Of a stretch of 64,000 bases of DNA, positions 1 through 9,003 are shown one piece after another (position 1 is the stretch's first letter; every line of letters begins with the position of its first letter). Made by a program: the position numbers and the translations under genes. Below the pieces are notes generated by a model, which was not told where the DNA came from, searched no databases, and saw nothing but the letters and a program-made list of their open reading frames with translations. The DNA comes from Comamonas sp. 26 (GTDB lineage: Bacteria; Pseudomonadota; Gammaproteobacteria; Burkholderiales; Burkholderiaceae_C): the NCBI RefSeq assembly GCF_002754475.1, contig NZ_PEFL01000002.1, forward strand, positions 124,001 to 188,000, in the 5' to 3' direction.

Positions 1-184
1 CAGCCCTGCAGGAGCTGTTCGGGATTGGAACGAGATAGGCGGAGGCCGTCCCAGCAAAGCCCAAACCCGGACCCATAAGATGTTTAAGCTATTTAAAAAC
101 CAATTTTTATTATTTTTCTTTTTATAGAGATTTTTTCAGAATGCATGGACTGGCGCACGCGCCGCACTTTTGTGATCTACAGCC
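1..184. other. Left edge and AT-rich upstream region of the Bug gene
   Basis: No complete gene is present. Bases 3-38 read in frame as ALQELFGIGTR followed by TAG, which could be the last codons of a plus-strand gene cut by the window edge; a LysR-type regulator would fit the position, but twelve codons cannot establish it. Bases 79-135 are strikingly AT-rich with T tracts and probably contain the promoter of the solute-binding protein gene, though no clean -35/-10 pair was found. Confidence 0.3.
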
Positions 185-1183
185 ATGCATTCCCGTCGTT
201 CTTTTCTGCAGCAGTCGCTGCTTGCCGCCAGCGCCGCGAGCTTCTCTTTGAACTCCTTGGCCAAGGCTGCTGAAGCGGCTTCCGTACCCCAGGCCAGCCG
301 CATTCTGGTGGGCTTTGGCGCAGGTGGCGGCATTGATTTGCTAGCGCGCGTGCTGGCCGAAAACATCGCCTCACAACTGGGCAAGAGCCACTATGTGGTG
401 GTGGACAACAAGCCGGGTGCCAACGGGCAGATTGCAGCGCAGATTCTGCTCAATGCGCCCAGCGACGGCGGCACTTATCTAATCGCTCCGCTGATCACTC
501 CGGTACTCTCACAGATCGTCTACAAAAAGCCCGGCTACGACCCGGCCCGCGACTTTTCCCCGGTCAGCCTGCTTGCGCATTTCCAGTTCGGTCTGGCCGT
601 TCCGGCCAAGCACCCGGCGCGCAATATTCAGGAATATGTGGCCTGGCTCAAGGCCCATCCACAGCAAGCCAATTTCGGCAGCCCAGCCGTGGGCAGCCTG
701 CCCCATTTCTTCGGCCTGCTGCTGGGCGAAGCCGCCGGGGTCAACATCGTGCATGTGCCCTACAAAGGCGGCCCGGCCATGATGACCGACCTGATCAGCG
801 GCCAGCTGGCTTCAGCGATTCAAACCACCAGCGAACTTGGCCCCTTGCATAAGGAAGGCAAGGTGCGCATTCTGGGTACCTTCGGCAACCAGCGCAGCCG
901 CGAATTGCCAGAAGTGCCGACCTTTGCCGAGGCCGGTTACCCCAAAGCCACGGGCAGCGGCTGGTACAGCCTGTGGGCGCGCAAGGGCACACCGGCAGAG
1001 GCGGTTCAAACCGTCAACCATGCCGTCAACCAGGCCCTGCTCGACCCCAAGCTGCAGCCCAAATGGGCCGAGCTTTCTCTGCAACCCGACCCGCGCACGC
1101 CGCAGGCGCTGGAGCAACTGCGTGTGGCCGAGATCGCCAAGTGGCGCCCCGTCATCACGGCCTCGGGTTTCTCCATCGAATAA
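185..1183 (+). CDS. Tripartite tricarboxylate transporter (Bug family) periplasmic solute-binding protein
   Basis: A 332-residue periplasmic receptor of the Bug/TctC family, which captures carboxylate-type ligands and is greatly expanded in Burkholderiales. The N-terminus carries a textbook twin-arginine signal (SRRSFLQ, Arg4-Arg5) followed by an Ala-rich hydrophobic stretch, so folded export by Tat is likely. Family hallmarks are the early ILVGFGAGGGIDLLAR loop, VVDNKPGANG, and the VPYKGG segment near residue 200. No TctA/TctB membrane partners are encoded nearby, which is usual for orphan Bug proteins. The sulfatase gene follows after 16 bases, so the two are probably co-transcribed and the ligand may be a sulfated compound or its product; that link is inference. 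The start is the first ATG giving a complete Tat signal. Confidence 0.88.
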   Translation: MHSRRSFLQQSLLAASAASFSLNSLAKAAEAASVPQASRILVGFGAGGGIDLLARVLAENIASQLGKSHYVVVDNKPGANGQIAAQILLNAPSDGGTYLIAPLITPVLSQIVYKKPGYDPARDFSPVSLLAHFQFGLAVPAKHPARNIQEYVAWLKAHPQQANFGSPAVGSLPHFFGLLLGEAAGVNIVHVPYKGGPAMMTDLISGQLASAIQTTSELGPLHKEGKVRILGTFGNQRSRELPEVPTFAEAGYPKATGSGWYSLWARKGTPAEAVQTVNHAVNQALLDPKLQPKWAELSLQPDPRTPQALEQLRVAEIAKWRPVITASGFSIE

Positions 1184-1199
1184 TCACTGCAACTGACTC

Positions 1200-2522
1200 A
1201 TGACCGCTCCGAATATTGTTTTCATCCTGGCCGACGACCTGGGCTGGGCCGACCTTGGCGTCTATGGCGCAACCGACTTCAAGACGCCGCACCTGGACCG
1301 CCTTGCCGCGCAAGGCGTGCGCTTCAACCAAGCCTATGCCAACTCCGCTGTCTGCTCGGCCACCCGCATCGCACTGATTACCGGGCGCTACCAATACCGT
1401 CTGCGTGCTGGTCTTGAAGAACCGCTAGCGCGCTCAGGCGGCCAGCTGGGCCTGCCGCCTGAGCACCCCACGCTGCCCTCACTACTCAAAAATGCCGGCT
1501 ACGACACCGCACTCATAGGCAAGTGGCATCTGGGCCAGCCCCCTGCTTATGGGCCGCAGCGCAGCGGTTACGACTATTTCTTTGGCAACCACCACGGCGC
1601 CATCGACTACTTCACACACAAGCCTGGTGTGGGCGAACAATTCGGCCGCGATCTCTGGCAGGGCAGCGAGCCTGTGGAGCGCTCGGGCTACTACACCTAC
1701 ATCCTCGGCGACGAAGCCACGCGCTATGTGCAAGAGCGCAAGAACAGCGACAAGCCTTTTTTCCTCTCGCTGCATTTCACGGCACCGCACTGGCCCTGGG
1801 AGGGGCCGGATGACGAGCATGTCGCACACAGCATCAAGAACCTGTTTCACTACGACGGCGGCAGCCTGAAGAAGTACGGCGAAATCGTCGAAGCGCTGGA
1901 CAAGGCCGTGGGCCAGGTGCTGCAGGCGCTAGACGACAGCGGTCAGGCCGACAACACCATCGTCATCTTCACCAGCGACAACGGTGGCGAGCGCTTTTCC
2001 AAGACCTGGCCATTCACGGGCCAGAAGACCGAGCTTCTGGAAGGTGGCATCCGCGTGCCCACGCTGCTGCGCTGGAGCGCTCGCATTCAGCCCCAGGTGC
2101 AGGAACAGATCACCGCCACTTTTGACTGGCTGCCCACGCTGCTGGCTGCAGCCGGAGCCCGGCAAGACCCCGACTTTCCCAGCGATGGCCAGAACATCCT
2201 GCCTGTTTTGGAAGGCGATGCGCCGGGCGAAGAACGCACTCTGTTCTGGCGCTACAAATCCCAAGCCCAGCGCGCCGTGCGGCAGGGCCCCTGGAAATAT
2301 CTCAAGATCAATGACAACGAGTTTTTGTTCAACGTCGAAGAGGATGCCCGCGAGCGCGCCAACCTCAAGGACCATCAGCCCGAAATCTTCACCTGCCTGC
2401 GCAGGCAGTGGGAAGAGTGGAATGAGCAGTTGCTGCCGATTACTGCCGAAAGCTACAGCCACGGCCTGTCGCCGGACATTCAGGCCGACCGTTATGTACC
2501 CGCCAGCCTGAAACAGGGCTAA
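1200..2522 (+). CDS. Sulfatase (arylsulfatase family, formylglycine type)
   Basis: A 440-residue sulfatase that should hydrolyse sulfate esters. The LADDLG metal-binding start (Asp12-Asp13), the formylglycine motif CSATR (Cys52, Arg56), GKWHLG (Lys108, His110), His197 and TSDNGG (Asp260-Asn261) are all present in the expected order, so the enzyme looks intact. The motif has Ala rather than Pro at the third position (CxAxR), a known variant. There is no signal peptide, so a cytoplasmic enzyme is predicted, as for some bacterial arylsulfatases. It lies 16 bases after the Tat-exported Bug protein and is closed by a good terminator, implying a two-gene uptake-and-desulfation unit. The true substrate is unknown; a phosphonate monoester hydrolase is a less likely alternative. 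Confidence 0.88.
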   Translation: MTAPNIVFILADDLGWADLGVYGATDFKTPHLDRLAAQGVRFNQAYANSAVCSATRIALITGRYQYRLRAGLEEPLARSGGQLGLPPEHPTLPSLLKNAGYDTALIGKWHLGQPPAYGPQRSGYDYFFGNHHGAIDYFTHKPGVGEQFGRDLWQGSEPVERSGYYTYILGDEATRYVQERKNSDKPFFLSLHFTAPHWPWEGPDDEHVAHSIKNLFHYDGGSLKKYGEIVEALDKAVGQVLQALDDSGQADNTIVIFTSDNGGERFSKTWPFTGQKTELLEGGIRVPTLLRWSARIQPQVQEQITATFDWLPTLLAAAGARQDPDFPSDGQNILPVLEGDAPGEERTLFWRYKSQAQRAVRQGPWKYLKINDNEFLFNVEEDARERANLKDHQPEIFTCLRRQWEEWNEQLLPITAESYSHGLSPDIQADRYVPASLKQG

Positions 2523-2579
2523 GCCCTGCCACCATGAGGAAGCACCTAGGGTGCGTTATCCTTTGCAGCCTGCAAACGC

Positions 2580-2613
2580 AAATGGTCCGTGTCTCACGGG
2601 CCATTTGTTTTTG
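2580..2613 (+). terminator. Rho-independent terminator after the sulfatase gene
   Basis: A 12-bp stem (AAATGGTCCGTG paired with CACGGGCCATTT, one G-U pair) with a three-base loop is followed by a T-rich tract. It lies 57 bases after the sulfatase stop and just before miaA, separating the two units. Confidence 0.8.
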
Positions 2614-2642
2614 GCTCTCAGCCCTGTAATGATTTCTGCGCC

Positions 2643-3650
2643 ATGACTGCTTCTCATCCCCTGCCCTGTATCGCCATCGCCGGCCCCACCGCCTCAGGCA
2701 AAACTGCTGCGGCACTGGCGCTGTCTGAACTGCTGGCGCAGCGCGGGCAGAAGACGGAAATCATCAGCGTGGACTCGGCCCTGGTCTACAAAAGCATGGA
2801 CATTGGCACGGCCAAACCGACAGCCGCAGAACTGGCTGCCGTGCCGCATCACCTCATCGACATCATCGACCCGCTGCAGTCCTATAGCGCCGCAGAGTTT
2901 GTGCGCGACACGCAAAAGCTGGTTGATGAAATCCGCAGCCGCAACGCCATACCGCTGCTGGTGGGCGGCACCATGCTTTATTTCAAGGCGCTGATGGATG
3001 GGCTGGACGACATGCCCGCCGCAGACCCCGAAGTGCGCACCATGCTGGATGCGCAAGCCGCCGAGCTAGGCTGGCCTGCCATGCATGCCAAGCTGGCCGA
3101 AGCCGACCCCGTGACCGCTGCACGTCTTGCCCCCGGCGACAGCCAGCGCATTCAGCGTGCGCTGGAGGTATGGCATGTTTCTGGCAAACCGCTGTCGAGC
3201 TTTCACACTACCAAAAACAAAGCAGGCCCCGCAGAGCAGATGGGTCTTGCAGCCCTTTTCTCCTTGGAACCCGAAGACCGTAAATGGCTGCATCAACGCA
3301 TTGCACAGCGCTTTGATCTGATGCTGCAGCAAGGCTTTCTGGATGAGGTGCGCCAACTGCGCGCACGCGGTGATCTGCATCTGGATCTGCCATCGATGCG
3401 CTGCGTGGGCTACCGTCAGGCCTGGGAAGAACTGGACTGGCAAGACCAGCACAATCTGCCCGAAATCAACCGCCATCTGCTGCGCGAAAAAGGCATTGCT
3501 GCCACCCGCCAGCTGGCCAAGCGCCAGATTACGTGGCTTCGCTCCATGCCCCAGCGCCGCGCCATTGCCTGCGATGCACCAGATGCCCAGCAGCAACTGC
3601 TAGATGCCGCCATGGCCGTTATTGACGAAGCGCAGCAAGCCGCTCGCTGA
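2643..3650 (+). CDS. miaA: tRNA dimethylallyltransferase
   Basis: MiaA transfers a dimethylallyl group from DMAPP to N6 of A37 in tRNAs reading UNN codons, the first step towards ms2i6A. The 335-residue protein opens with the P-loop GPTASGKT (residues 14-21), followed by [18 protein letters not shown], which binds substrate, [12 protein letters not shown], and the SMRCVGYRQ segment near the C-terminus. The frame is open upstream to 2589, but that extension crosses the preceding terminator, so ATG 2643 placed just before the P-loop is preferred. In many proteobacteria miaA sits beside mutL or hfq; here it follows a sulfatase and precedes an ABC module. Only 40 bases separate it from the ABC ATPase gene, so co-transcription is possible. 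Confidence 0.95.
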   Translation: MTASHPLPCIAIAGPTASGKTAAALALSELLAQRGQKTEIISVDSALVYKSMDIGTAKPTAAELAAVPHHLIDIIDPLQSYSAAEFVRDTQKLVDEIRSRNAIPLLVGGTMLYFKALMDGLDDMPAADPEVRTMLDAQAAELGWPAMHAKLAEADPVTAARLAPGDSQRIQRALEVWHVSGKPLSSFHTTKNKAGPAEQMGLAALFSLEPEDRKWLHQRIAQRFDLMLQQGFLDEVRQLRARGDLHLDLPSMRCVGYRQAWEELDWQDQHNLPEINRHLLREKGIAATRQLAKRQITWLRSMPQRRAIACDAPDAQQQLLDAAMAVIDEAQQAAR

Positions 3651-3690
3651 GCGCGGTCAACACCCAGCCTGCGCTGGTTAAGATGCCTTC

Positions 3691-4407
3691 ATGGCAGCCA
3701 ACGCATCAAACCCGACCTCATCCCAGCCACTGCTGCAAGTTCAAGACCTGGCCAAACGCTATGGTCAGGCGCAAGCCCAGAGCACTGTTTTTGAGCAGGT
3801 CAGCTGCGAGGTTAAGGCCGGTGAGTTTGTCGCCATCGTCGGTAACTCGGGCGTAGGCAAGTCCACCTTCCTCAACTGCCTTGCCGGTCTTGACAGCTGG
3901 CAGCAAGGCCAGGTGCTGCATCAGGGCACAGACCTTTCCACCCTGAACGAAACAGAGCGTGCCATCTGGCGCCGGGCACATCTGGGCTTTGTGTTTCAAG
4001 CCTTCCATGTGCTGCCGCATCTGGATGTGGCGCAGAACATCGCCCTGCCACTGATGCTGCTGGGCCGCATGAATACGCAAGGTGGGCAACGCGTGCAGCA
4101 GGTGCTCGAAGCCGTAGGGCTGGATGGACTGGGCCAGCGCCTGCCGCAGCAGCTCAGTGGCGGCCAGTTGCAGCGTGTGGCCATTGCCCGCGCACTCGTG
4201 CATTCGCCGCAGCTGCTGCTGGCCGATGAGCCCACGGGCAACCTGGACCCATCCACCGCACAGCAGGTCATGGACTTGCTGCTGCAGCAAACTCGCGACA
4301 ACGGCACGGCACTCATCCTTGTCACCCATTCCGCCGATGCGGCAAAACGCGCAGATCGCGTGCTGCGGCTAACGGCCAGCGGCATGCAGGCAGAGCCCGC
4401 GCAGTGA
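3691..4407 (+). CDS. ABC transporter ATP-binding protein (LolD/MacB-like, Att-type module)
   Basis: A 238-residue cytoplasmic ATPase of the LolD/MacB/YbbA group. Walker A is GNSGVGKST (51-59), the Q-loop is at about 103, the signature LSGGQ is at 155-159, and Walker B LLLADEPTG has its Asp-Glu at 179-180, so it looks catalytically complete. It should power the FtsX-type permease encoded directly downstream, whose ATG overlaps this stop as TGATG, giving tight translational coupling. This class drives mechanotransmission or lipid/lipoprotein handling rather than classical import. The downstream lipocalin-like protein suggests an AttE-like role. Substrate unknown. Confidence 0.9.
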   Translation: MAANASNPTSSQPLLQVQDLAKRYGQAQAQSTVFEQVSCEVKAGEFVAIVGNSGVGKSTFLNCLAGLDSWQQGQVLHQGTDLSTLNETERAIWRRAHLGFVFQAFHVLPHLDVAQNIALPLMLLGRMNTQGGQRVQQVLEAVGLDGLGQRLPQQLSGGQLQRVAIARALVHSPQLLLADEPTGNLDPSTAQQVMDLLLQQTRDNGTALILVTHSADAAKRADRVLRLTASGMQAEPAQ

Positions 4408-7100
4408 TGTCACGCTCCCCCATTTTTCTGCTGCTGACCAGCTTCTCCTGGCAGGAGCTGCGCCAGCACCCCTGGCGCACTGCCACGGCGCTGCTCGCCA
4501 TCATGCTGGGCGTGGCGCTGGGCTTTGCCGTGCATGTCATCAACCAGTCGGCGCTTGATGAGTTCTCGCGTGCGGTGCGCAGCGTCAACGGCCAGCCTGA
4601 TCTGCAATTGCACGCCATGCAAGGTGGCCTGCCGCTGGCGCTGTACCCGCAAGTCGCCAAGACCCAAGGCATTGCGAATGCCGTGCCCTGGCTGGAGACC
4701 ACCGTGTTGCTGCCCGCGAACCATCCCGGCAGCGCCAGTCATGCCACCGGCGACACCAGTGCCAACAGCACAAAAAGCGCAATACAAGGTGCGACTCAAG
4801 GCACTGCGCTGCGCGTGCTGGGCAGCGATGCGCTCAAGCTGGCCCCCGTCGCCCCCGCGCTGATGCCGAAATTGTTTGAAGGCGGCAACCGGCTCGATCT
4901 GTTTGCGCCCGATGCGGTGTTTCTCAACGCCGCCGCCTTGCAGGCTTTGCATCTCAGCCCCGAACAAGCCATCAACGCCCCCTTGCAATGGCTGCTCAAT
5001 GGCCAGCCCCAGCAACTGCGCATTGCAGGCACGGTGGCGGCCTCAGGCGCTCCGCTTGTCGTCATGGACATTGCCGCACTGCAGCAAAAACTGCAGCGCT
5101 TTGACAGCATTGACCGCATCGATCTTTTGCTGGCCGACAGCACCGATCGCAGCCAGATCACGGCCGCTTTACACGCCCTACCCGCATGGCAGAGCCAGGT
5201 GCTGATTCAGCAACCCAGCGACGACCAGCAGCGCGTGGGCGAGATGTCGCGCGCCTACCGAGTCAATCTGACGGTGCTGGCGCTGGTAGCCTTGTTCACC
5301 GGGGCATTTCTGGTGTTCTCAGTACTGGCGCTCAGCGTGGCGCAACGTGCACCGCAGTTTGCGCTGCTGGCCGTGCTGGGTGCCACACCCCGCCAGCGTA
5401 TGGCTCTGGTGCTGCTTGAGGCCCTGGCGCTGGGCGTTCTGGGCAGTCTGGCCGGTATTGCACTGGGCAGTGCACTGGCTTGGCTGGCGCTGCAAGTACT
5501 GGGCGGCGACCTGGGAGGCGGCTTTTTTTCCGGCGTGCAGCCCGCACTGCACTGGAGCCCTGTCGCGGCTCTGGTATTTGGCCTGCTGGGCGTTGCCGCC
5601 ACGCTGGCTGGCGCATGGTGGCCTGCACGCGCCGCCATGGATTTACCGCCCGCAGCCACGCTTAAAGGCTTGGGCAGCACGCATGAGAAAACGCCGCACC
5701 TGTGGCCTGCACTGCTACTTCTTTCAGCCAGCGTGGCGCTGGCCTTTATGCCGCCTGTGGCTGGCATTCCGCTGGCCGCCTATATCGCGGTGGGCTTGCT
5801 GCTGCTGGGCGGCATGGCGGCGCTACCGTGGCTGCTGGGTGCGGTGCTGGGACTGGTGCCCGCCAGACTGTCACGCCAGCCGCTGGCCATGCTGGCGCTT
5901 GAACGCGCGCGCCGCATGCGCCACGCAACCACGGTGGCCGTGGGCGGCGTGGTGGCCAGCCTGAGTCTGGCGGTAGCGCTGACAGTGATGGTCACCAGCT
6001 TTCGCGGCAGCATGATGGAGTGGCTGGATGCCGTGCTGCCCGCCCCTCTGTATGTACGCGCCGCCGGTGGCTCAAGCCGTGTCGATGCCGCCCTGCTGCC
6101 CGCCGACGCCGCACAGCGCATCAGCCAGTTGCCAGGGGTTGAGCGCGCTCAAGCCATGCGCAGCAGCCAGTTGGTGCTCAGCCCGGAGCGCCCCGCCATC
6201 AGCCTGTTGATTCGCCCGCTTAAAGGTGATCAGGCCATGCAACTGCCATGGGTAGACGGGCCGCTAACCTCAACGCGCAGTGGCATCCCCGTACATATCA
6301 GCGAAGCCGTGGCCCAGTTGTATGACTTGAAGCCCGGCGATGAATGGCCGCTGCTTTCAAAGGCTTTCAGCCTTCAAACGCTTGATCATCAAGCGCAAGC
6401 AGCTACGTTTTACATAGCATCCATTTGGCGCGACTATGTGCGCCAGTTTGGCGCTGTGGCACTGGACTGGCAGGACTATCTGGCTCTTGCTGGTGATGGC
6501 GGCAATGCAGCCCAGATCAGCGAAGTTGCCATCTGGCCCCGGCATGAAGGCGCGCTCACACCAGCCGGTTTGCAAGCTGATTTACAAGCCGCCATAGAGC
6601 AAGCCATCACCACGCCGGGCCAGCCTGCTCCGGCGCTGGAGTTTGTCAGCAGTACCTCCTTGCGCGAGCGGTCGCTGCGCATTTTTGATCGCAGCTTTGC
6701 CGTCACCTACTGGCTACAGGCCGTAGCCATTGGCATTGGCCTGTTCGGCATTGCCGCCAGCTTCAGCGCCCAGGTGCTGGCGCGGCGTAAAGAGTTCGGG
6801 CTGCTGGCCCACCTTGGCCTCACCCGCCGCAATGTGCTCAGCGTGGTCGCGGCAGAAGGTCTGGCCTGGACCACGCTGGGCGCCATTGCTGGCACGCTGC
6901 TGGGGCTGGGTGTGGCAGTGATTCTGGTGCACGTGGTCAACCCGCAAAGCTTTCACTGGACGATGGAGCTGCGCCTGCCCGCACTGCGCCTGCTGAGCCT
7001 TGCTGCGGCGGTGATACTCGCCGGTGTCATCACCGCCTGGCTGGCCGGGCGAAAGGCTGCCAGCGCAGATGCCGTTCTCGCCGTGAAAGAAGACTGGTAA
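4407..7100 (+). CDS. Long FtsX-family ABC transporter permease (two FtsX domains)
   Basis: An 897-residue inner-membrane permease. It has one N-terminal anchor (about residues 28-48), a large periplasmic region, a first FtsX helix bundle around residues 290-420, a middle hydrophobic block at about 430-480, a second periplasmic region, and a second FtsX bundle at the C-terminus with RRKEFGLLAHLGLTRRNVL. This matches the YbbP/AttFG architecture, where one chain carries two permease halves. ATG 4407 overlaps the ATPase stop; a GTG at 4404 is an alternative. Bases 6391-6405 carry a 15-bp match to the interspersed dyad repeat described separately, in a linker between periplasmic segments. Likely partner of the upstream ATPase and the downstream lipocalin-like protein; substrate unknown. 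Confidence 0.88.
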   Translation: MSRSPIFLLLTSFSWQELRQHPWRTATALLAIMLGVALGFAVHVINQSALDEFSRAVRSVNGQPDLQLHAMQGGLPLALYPQVAKTQGIANAVPWLETTVLLPANHPGSASHATGDTSANSTKSAIQGATQGTALRVLGSDALKLAPVAPALMPKLFEGGNRLDLFAPDAVFLNAAALQALHLSPEQAINAPLQWLLNGQPQQLRIAGTVAASGAPLVVMDIAALQQKLQRFDSIDRIDLLLADSTDRSQITAALHALPAWQSQVLIQQPSDDQQRVGEMSRAYRVNLTVLALVALFTGAFLVFSVLALSVAQRAPQFALLAVLGATPRQRMALVLLEALALGVLGSLAGIALGSALAWLALQVLGGDLGGGFFSGVQPALHWSPVAALVFGLLGVAATLAGAWWPARAAMDLPPAATLKGLGSTHEKTPHLWPALLLLSASVALAFMPPVAGIPLAAYIAVGLLLLGGMAALPWLLGAVLGLVPARLSRQPLAMLALERARRMRHATTVAVGGVVASLSLAVALTVMVTSFRGSMMEWLDAVLPAPLYVRAAGGSSRVDAALLPADAAQRISQLPGVERAQAMRSSQLVLSPERPAISLLIRPLKGDQAMQLPWVDGPLTSTRSGIPVHISEAVAQLYDLKPGDEWPLLSKAFSLQTLDHQAQAATFYIASIWRDYVRQFGAVALDWQDYLALAGDGGNAAQISEVAIWPRHEGALTPAGLQADLQAAIEQAITTPGQPAPALEFVSSTSLRERSLRIFDRSFAVTYWLQAVAIGIGLFGIAASFSAQVLARRKEFGLLAHLGLTRRNVLSVVAAEGLAWTTLGAIAGTLLGLGVAVILVHVVNPQSFHWTMELRLPALRLLSLAAAVILAGVITAWLAGRKAASADAVLAVKEDW

Positions 7101-7208
7101 GGACTAAACACCTGGTGGCTATACCTGCGATTGCAGCAGCGTTTTTCATACAACTGCAAACAATGGCAGCGCACAATAAATGCTCTGACTCAGCTCTGGG
7201 GAGTTCGT

Positions 7209-7649
7209 ATGCAAGTCCAGTCCTATCTGTTTTTTGATGGCCGCTGCGAAGAGGCTCTGGAGTTCTATCAGGCCGCTCTCGGCGCAGAAGTTACGGCGCT
7301 GATGCGCTACAAAGACGCTCCGCCCCAGCCCGAACCAGCTGCCCAGCAAGGCTGTGGTCCAGGTCAGATGGACCCGGAAAAAATCATGCACGCCAATATG
7401 CAGATTGGCGAGACGCAGATCATGGCCTCGGACGGCATGAATGGCGGCAAGCCTGATTTCAAAGGCTTTGCCCTCTCTATCACCGCCCCGAACGAAAATG
7501 AGGCTCACCGCATCTTTGCAGCCATCGGCGAAGGAGGTCAGGTACAGATGCCGCTGGGCGAGACCTTTTTTGCCCGCAGCTTTGGCATGGTCACGGACCG
7601 CTTTGGTGTCAGCTGGATGGTGATTGTTCCGCTGCTTGATATTGGCTGA
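7209..7649 (+). CDS. VOC family (glyoxalase/PhnB-like) protein
   Basis: A 146-residue cytoplasmic protein of the vicinal oxygen chelate superfamily, PhnB-like subgroup. The start MQVQSYLFFDGRCEEALEFY, the central HANMQIGETQIMASD and the C-terminal FGMVTDRFGVSWMV are typical. Members bind a metal and act in isomerisation, dioxygenation or resistance, but many have no known substrate, so none is assigned. ATG 7209 is preferred over an upstream start at 7131 because GGGGAG lies five bases ahead of it and the family start follows directly. It sits between the ABC permease and the lipocalin-like gene, which would otherwise be neighbours. Confidence 0.87.
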   Translation: MQVQSYLFFDGRCEEALEFYQAALGAEVTALMRYKDAPPQPEPAAQQGCGPGQMDPEKIMHANMQIGETQIMASDGMNGGKPDFKGFALSITAPNENEAHRIFAAIGEGGQVQMPLGETFFARSFGMVTDRFGVSWMVIVPLLDIG

Positions 7650-7702
7650 CACAGAGCAAGTCGATAAGGACACCGCTGCGACCTGAGCGGTAACAATGGG
7701 GC

Positions 7703-8875
7703 ATGCGCCAACTGCCCCTGATTCCACCTCATTTCTCACCAGCCGACGCAGTCATCTCACGCCGGATGTATCTGCATGCACTGGCTGCAGCAGGTCTGTG
7801 CTTGAGCAGTTGGACGCTTGCGCCTTCAGCCATGGCCCTGCCCATTAAATCGCTGCAATTTCCGCGTGATTTTGGCAGCCATCCAGACCTGCAAACTGAG
7901 TGGTGGTACATCACCGGACAGTTGCAGGCGGGCGGCAAGCCATGGGGCTTTCAGCTGACCTTTTTTCGCTCGCGCATTGCTGCGGCACAAGGCCTGCAAT
8001 CACCGCTGGCGGCCAAACAACTGATCTTTGCCCACGCCGCACTATGCGATGTGCAGGGCCAGAAATTGCACCACGACCAGCGCATGGCGCGCGCGGGCCT
8101 GGGGCTGGCCGATGCCAGTGAAAGCGACACCCATGTCTACATCAACGACTGGTATCTGAAACGCCAGTCTGTACGCGGGCAAGATGCGGCGCAGGCCAGC
8201 CACTACAGCGCCAAGCTTGCCGCCAAAGACTTCACCCTTGATCTTGAATTTGATAGCACGCAGCGCTTGCTGTTACAGGGCTCTAACGGTCTTTCACGTA
8301 AAGGCCCACAAGAAGAACAGGCTAGCTACTACTACAGCCAGCCCCAGCTCAAAGTCGGCGGATCCATCACCGTGGGCGGACAACTGCTGCCAGTGGAAAC
8401 CAGCTCCCACAACCGCGCATGGTTAGACCATGAATGCAGCGCCGCCATCATGGATAAAGAGGCGCAGGGTTGGGACTGGATTGGTATGAACCTGGATGAC
8501 GGAAGCGCCCTGACGGCCTTTCATCTACGGCGCCCGGATGGCTCCGCACTCTGGGCTGGCGGCTCTTTTCGCCAAGCCGGGCAAAGTGCGCAAATCTTTA
8601 GTGCCAATCAAGTGCAGTTTGAGCCGCTGCGCTACTGGCTCAGCCCTCACAGCAAGGCGCGCTACCCGGTTGCATGGCGAGTGCAGACGCCCGCCGGGCG
8701 CTTTGAAGTGCATGCACTGGTAGATGACCAAGAACTGGACAGCCGCGCCAGCACTGGCGCGATTTACTGGGAAGGTTTGTGTGAGCTGCGCCGCATTGGC
8801 GCCGACGGCCGCAGCAGTGCAGTGGGGCGGGGATATCTGGAGATGACGGGGTATGTGGCGGCGATGAAGCTATAG
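7703..8875 (+). CDS. Tat-exported lipocalin-like protein (AttH / carotenoid 1,2-hydratase fold)
   Basis: A 390-residue exported protein of the AttH/CrtC lipocalin-like family (two tandem lipocalin-type domains). The N-terminus holds SRRMYLH (Arg20-Arg21), a twin-arginine motif, followed by an Ala/Leu core and an APSAMA cleavage region, which supports the upstream start. The family hallmark FPRDFGSHPDLQTEWWYITG is followed by GFQLTFFRSRI and, later, a SSHNRAWLDHE segment and GWDWIGMNLDDGSALTAF. Related proteins are encoded beside ABC ATPase/FtsX permease genes (the Agrobacterium att pattern), as here, so a periplasmic partner of that transporter is more likely than a carotenoid hydratase. Function unproven. 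Confidence 0.85.
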   Translation: MRQLPLIPPHFSPADAVISRRMYLHALAAAGLCLSSWTLAPSAMALPIKSLQFPRDFGSHPDLQTEWWYITGQLQAGGKPWGFQLTFFRSRIAAAQGLQSPLAAKQLIFAHAALCDVQGQKLHHDQRMARAGLGLADASESDTHVYINDWYLKRQSVRGQDAAQASHYSAKLAAKDFTLDLEFDSTQRLLLQGSNGLSRKGPQEEQASYYYSQPQLKVGGSITVGGQLLPVETSSHNRAWLDHECSAAIMDKEAQGWDWIGMNLDDGSALTAFHLRRPDGSALWAGGSFRQAGQSAQIFSANQVQFEPLRYWLSPHSKARYPVAWRVQTPAGRFEVHALVDDQELDSRASTGAIYWEGLCELRRIGADGRSSAVGRGYLEMTGYVAAMKL

Positions 8876-8946
8876 CGTCAACACGCCAACCGTCACGCGC
8901 CAAGTCAGAGACAGAAAGCAAGGACCGCGCCGCAGCGAGGCTATCG

Positions 8947-8976
8947 CCCCTCTCCCGAAGAGAGAGAGGGGGGGGG
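8947..8976. terminator. Hairpin with a nine-G run between convergent genes
   Basis: A perfect 8-bp stem (CCCCTCTC at 8947-8954, GAGAGGGG at 8964-8971) lies between the lipocalin-like gene (plus) and livM-like gene (minus). It is followed by further G, giving nine consecutive G (8968-8976), and has no T tract in either direction, so terminator function is uncertain. Confidence 0.45.
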
Positions 8977-9003
8977 AAAGCGGCCAAGCTGCTCCGTGGT
9001 GCC

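Noticed and set aside
3..38. Possible 3' end of a gene cut by the left window edge
   Set aside because: Only eleven codons plus stop are visible; identity cannot be supported.
8249..8268. Possible dyad-repeat copy inside the lipocalin-like gene (TTTGATAGCACGCAGCGCTT)
   Set aside because: The match is shorter and more degenerate than the others and the codons encode an ordinary lipocalin strand, so chance is likely.
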